64,000 nt of DNA from SLNP01 sp964568875 (GTDB lineage Bacteria; Bacteroidota; Bacteroidia; Bacteroidales; VadinHA17): contig CAZMSH010000006.1 in NCBI GenBank assembly GCA_964568875.1, positions 62,001 through 126,000 on the forward strand, written 5' to 3'. Below, piece by piece: positions 62,585 to 64,000 of the stretch. Numbering within the stretch: position 1 is the stretch's first letter; each line of letters starts with the position of its first letter. The notes below the pieces were generated by a model. It did no database searches, had not been told where the DNA came from, and worked only from the letters and a program-made list of their open reading frames with translations. Both the position numbers and the translations under genes were made by a program.

Positions 62585-63616
62585 TTAAAATAATAATCCT
62601 GATCCTTTCCCGGTATGTTTTCCAATATGCCTGTAAGCTGCCTCTGTTGCCTCACGGCCTCTCGGAGTTCTTTTCAAATATCCCTCCTTTATAAGAAATG
62701 GTTCATAAACTTCCTCTATAGTACCACTCTCTTCTCCTACAGCTGTTGCAATTGTATTCAGGCCAACAGGCCCGCCTCTGAATTTTTCAATTATGACAGA
62801 AAGTATTTTATTATCCATCTCATCGAGACCATGCTGATCAATATTCAGGGCCTTAAGTCCGTGCCTTGTAATATCAACATCTATACTTCCGTCTCCGATT
62901 ACCTGAGCAAAATCTCTTATCCTCCGCAATAAAGAGTTGGCAATTCTTGGCGTTCCCCTTGATCTTGATGCTATTTCCCTTGCAGCTTCTTCTTCAATCA
63001 TAACATTAAGAATAGATGCCGATCTCTTTACTATCCCTGCCAGCACATGATTGTCATAATATTCGAGATGGAACTTAATACCAAACCTTGCCCTTAAGGG
63101 TCCTGTCAGAAGACCGGATCTGGTAGTTGCGCCAACAAGAGTGAAAGGATTAAGGTTTATCTGTACCGAACGGGCACTCGGTCCTTTGTCAATCATTATA
63201 TCAATCCTGAAATCCTCCATTGCAGAATAAAGATACTCTTCAACAACAGGGCTAAGTCTGTGAATTTCATCAATAAATAATACATCCCTTTCTTCCAGGC
63301 TGGTAAGAAGCCCTGCCAGATCACCCGGTTTGTCCAGAACCGGTCCTGACGTAATTTTCATGTCCACCCCCAGCTCATGTGAGACTATATTTGCAAGAGT
63401 GGTCTTTCCCAGTCCGGGCGGACCGTGAAGCAGTACATGATCAAGTGATTCATTACGCTTCAGTGCTGCTTTTACAAAGATTTTCAGGTTTTCAATTATA
63501 GCCGGCTGACCGCTAAAATCGCTGAAAGTATCAGGTCGCAGCTGCCTTTCATATTCACGATCAACAGAAACCGATACCTCTTTTCTGATATTAAAACCTT
63601 CAGCCATGCCGGGCAA
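62585..63616 (-). CDS. ruvB: Holliday junction branch-migration helicase RuvB
   Basis: AAA+ motor of 343 residues working with RuvA and RuvC in recombination and repair. Walker A GPPGLGKTTLANIV, Walker B DVLFIDEIHRL, sensor VGATTRSGLLTGPLRARFG and the C-terminal winged helix with EPFLIKEGYLKRTPRGREAT are complete. ATG 63616 or 63607 (MAEGF) could be the start; the shorter one matches the family better. The MORN gene upstream ends 5 bases before. Confidence 0.97.
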   Translation of the reverse strand: MPGMAEGFNIRKEVSVSVDREYERQLRPDTFSDFSGQPAIIENLKIFVKAALKRNESLDHVLLHGPPGLGKTTLANIVSHELGVDMKITSGPVLDKPGDLAGLLTSLEERDVLFIDEIHRLSPVVEEYLYSAMEDFRIDIMIDKGPSARSVQINLNPFTLVGATTRSGLLTGPLRARFGIKFHLEYYDNHVLAGIVKRSASILNVMIEEEAAREIASRSRGTPRIANSLLRRIRDFAQVIGDGSIDVDITRHGLKALNIDQHGLDEMDNKILSVIIEKFRGGPVGLNTIATAVGEESGTIEEVYEPFLIKEGYLKRTPRGREATEAAYRHIGKHTGKGSGLLF

Positions 63617-63621
63617 AATTA

Positions 63622-64000
63622 CTATTTTATAATTCTTGTATCACCTTCGGCAGCTGTTATTCTTATACCGTTGATTGCTGTTTCCACATCACGCCTGTAC
63701 GTTATGGAAATTGCCAGTAATCCGTCTTCTGTAAACTTTTTCCAGGTCTTTTCCCGCAATCCTCTGTCATAATGTCTCTCCTCCATTACCTTTCCGCCAG
63801 GATAATAGTAAATATGAGTACCCTGGGGGTTTCCCTGCACATAAGTACCCTTAAACCTTGGTTTTCCATCGCTATAGTAAGACCTCCAGATACCATCCAT
63901 CAATCCAAGTATATATTTCCCTTCTTCAGAAAAATCTCCTGATGAGTATTTCCATTCACCATTTCTCTCTCCATCGGCATACTCCCCCTCAACGATTACA
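63622..64000 (-). CDS. MORN-repeat (YwqK-like) protein, N-terminus outside the window
   Basis: The frame is open from the right edge to the stop at 63622, giving about 125 C-terminal residues. It consists of MORN-like repeats of about 22 residues (GEYADGERNGEWKY, GTYVQGNPQGTHIYYYPGG, RHYDRGLREKTWKKF), as in YwqK-type and toxin-antitoxin-annotated proteins. No start or signal can be judged. Its function is unknown. Confidence 0.8.
   Translation of the reverse strand, partial: VIVEGEYADGERNGEWKYSSGDFSEEGKYILGLMDGIWRSYYSDGKPRFKGTYVQGNPQGTHIYYYPGGKVMEERHYDRGLREKTWKKFTEDGLLAISITYRRDVETAINGIRITAAEGDTRIIK

Noticed and set aside
1..64000. tRNA, rRNA, CRISPR arrays, insertion sequences and prophage genes
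   Set aside because: The intergenic regions were scanned by eye for cloverleaf ends, regular direct repeats with spacers, transposase motifs and terminal inverted repeats; none was convincing.

Overview
The window reads as chromosomal DNA of a Bacteroidota bacterium, probably of the Bacteroidales/Marinilabiliales kind and probably marine or sediment-dwelling. This is inferred from several things seen in the sequence: a C10 protease ending in a type IX secretion sorting domain, many lipoproteins, promoters of the TTTG-N20-TAnnTTTG type, almost no Shine-Dalgarno sequences, serine-type sulfatases, and gene families named mainly from this phylum (DUF4292, DUF5916, LspA with a long insertion). No rRNA, tRNA, CRISPR array, insertion sequence or prophage was recognised.

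Layout. (1) 1-19.2 kb: secreted glycan and peptide degradation: two GH29 fucosidases, a DUF4838 lipoprotein, a 1310-residue C10 protease, a GH3 enzyme, an S9 peptidase, two serine-type sulfatases and a CBM9/DUF5916 barrel protein. No SusC/SusD pair lies in the window. (2) 19.3-29.4 kb: respiration. A lipoprotein superoxide dismutase is followed by a same-strand run of lipoprotein HMA protein, Tat 4Fe-4S protein, NrfD-type membrane protein, anchored cytochrome c, DoxX-like protein, SCO, a complete caa3 oxidase (order I-III-IV-II) and CtaB. It looks like a stripped-down quinol to cytochrome c to oxygen chain in which the FeS/NrfD/cytochrome c module takes the place of bc1 or full alternative complex III. 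(3) 30.6-36.8 kb: a cluster resembling the anaerobe orange-protein (ORP) locus: DUF134 regulator, three NifX-like proteins, DUF5320, a gutted radical SAM gene, DUF4405, CGGC protein, two MinD/ferredoxin ATPases and Mrp. Its promoter carries a near-consensus sigma-54 -24/-12 element, a Bacteroidota -33/-7 pair and a 16-bp perfect palindrome.

(4) 36.9-47.3 kb: mixed housekeeping and envelope genes, including a small regulon (membrane protein, winged-helix regulator, CreD) with the same ACTTTG-N5-CAAAGT inverted repeat before both transcription units, then LspA, ArsR, polyprenyl synthase, HAD, M28 peptidase and thioredoxins. (5) 47.4-59.1 kb, minus strand: uvrC, ade, mnmG, ybeY, an RsbW-like kinase, an EnvC-like protein, DUF4292, a TPR lipoprotein, a decayed dUTPase remnant and a flippase. 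Two parS-like palindromes flank uvrC-ade, which suggests an origin-proximal position. (6) 59.2-64 kb: cyclophilin, pheS, OsmC, a Crp/Fnr regulator, a 56-residue membrane protein, ruvB and a partial MORN-repeat protein.

The most notable points are the ORP-like cluster with its composite promoter, the minimal NrfD module joined to caa3 oxidase, the paired parS sites, and two genes (radical SAM and dut) that keep both ends in frame but have lost the catalytic middle.
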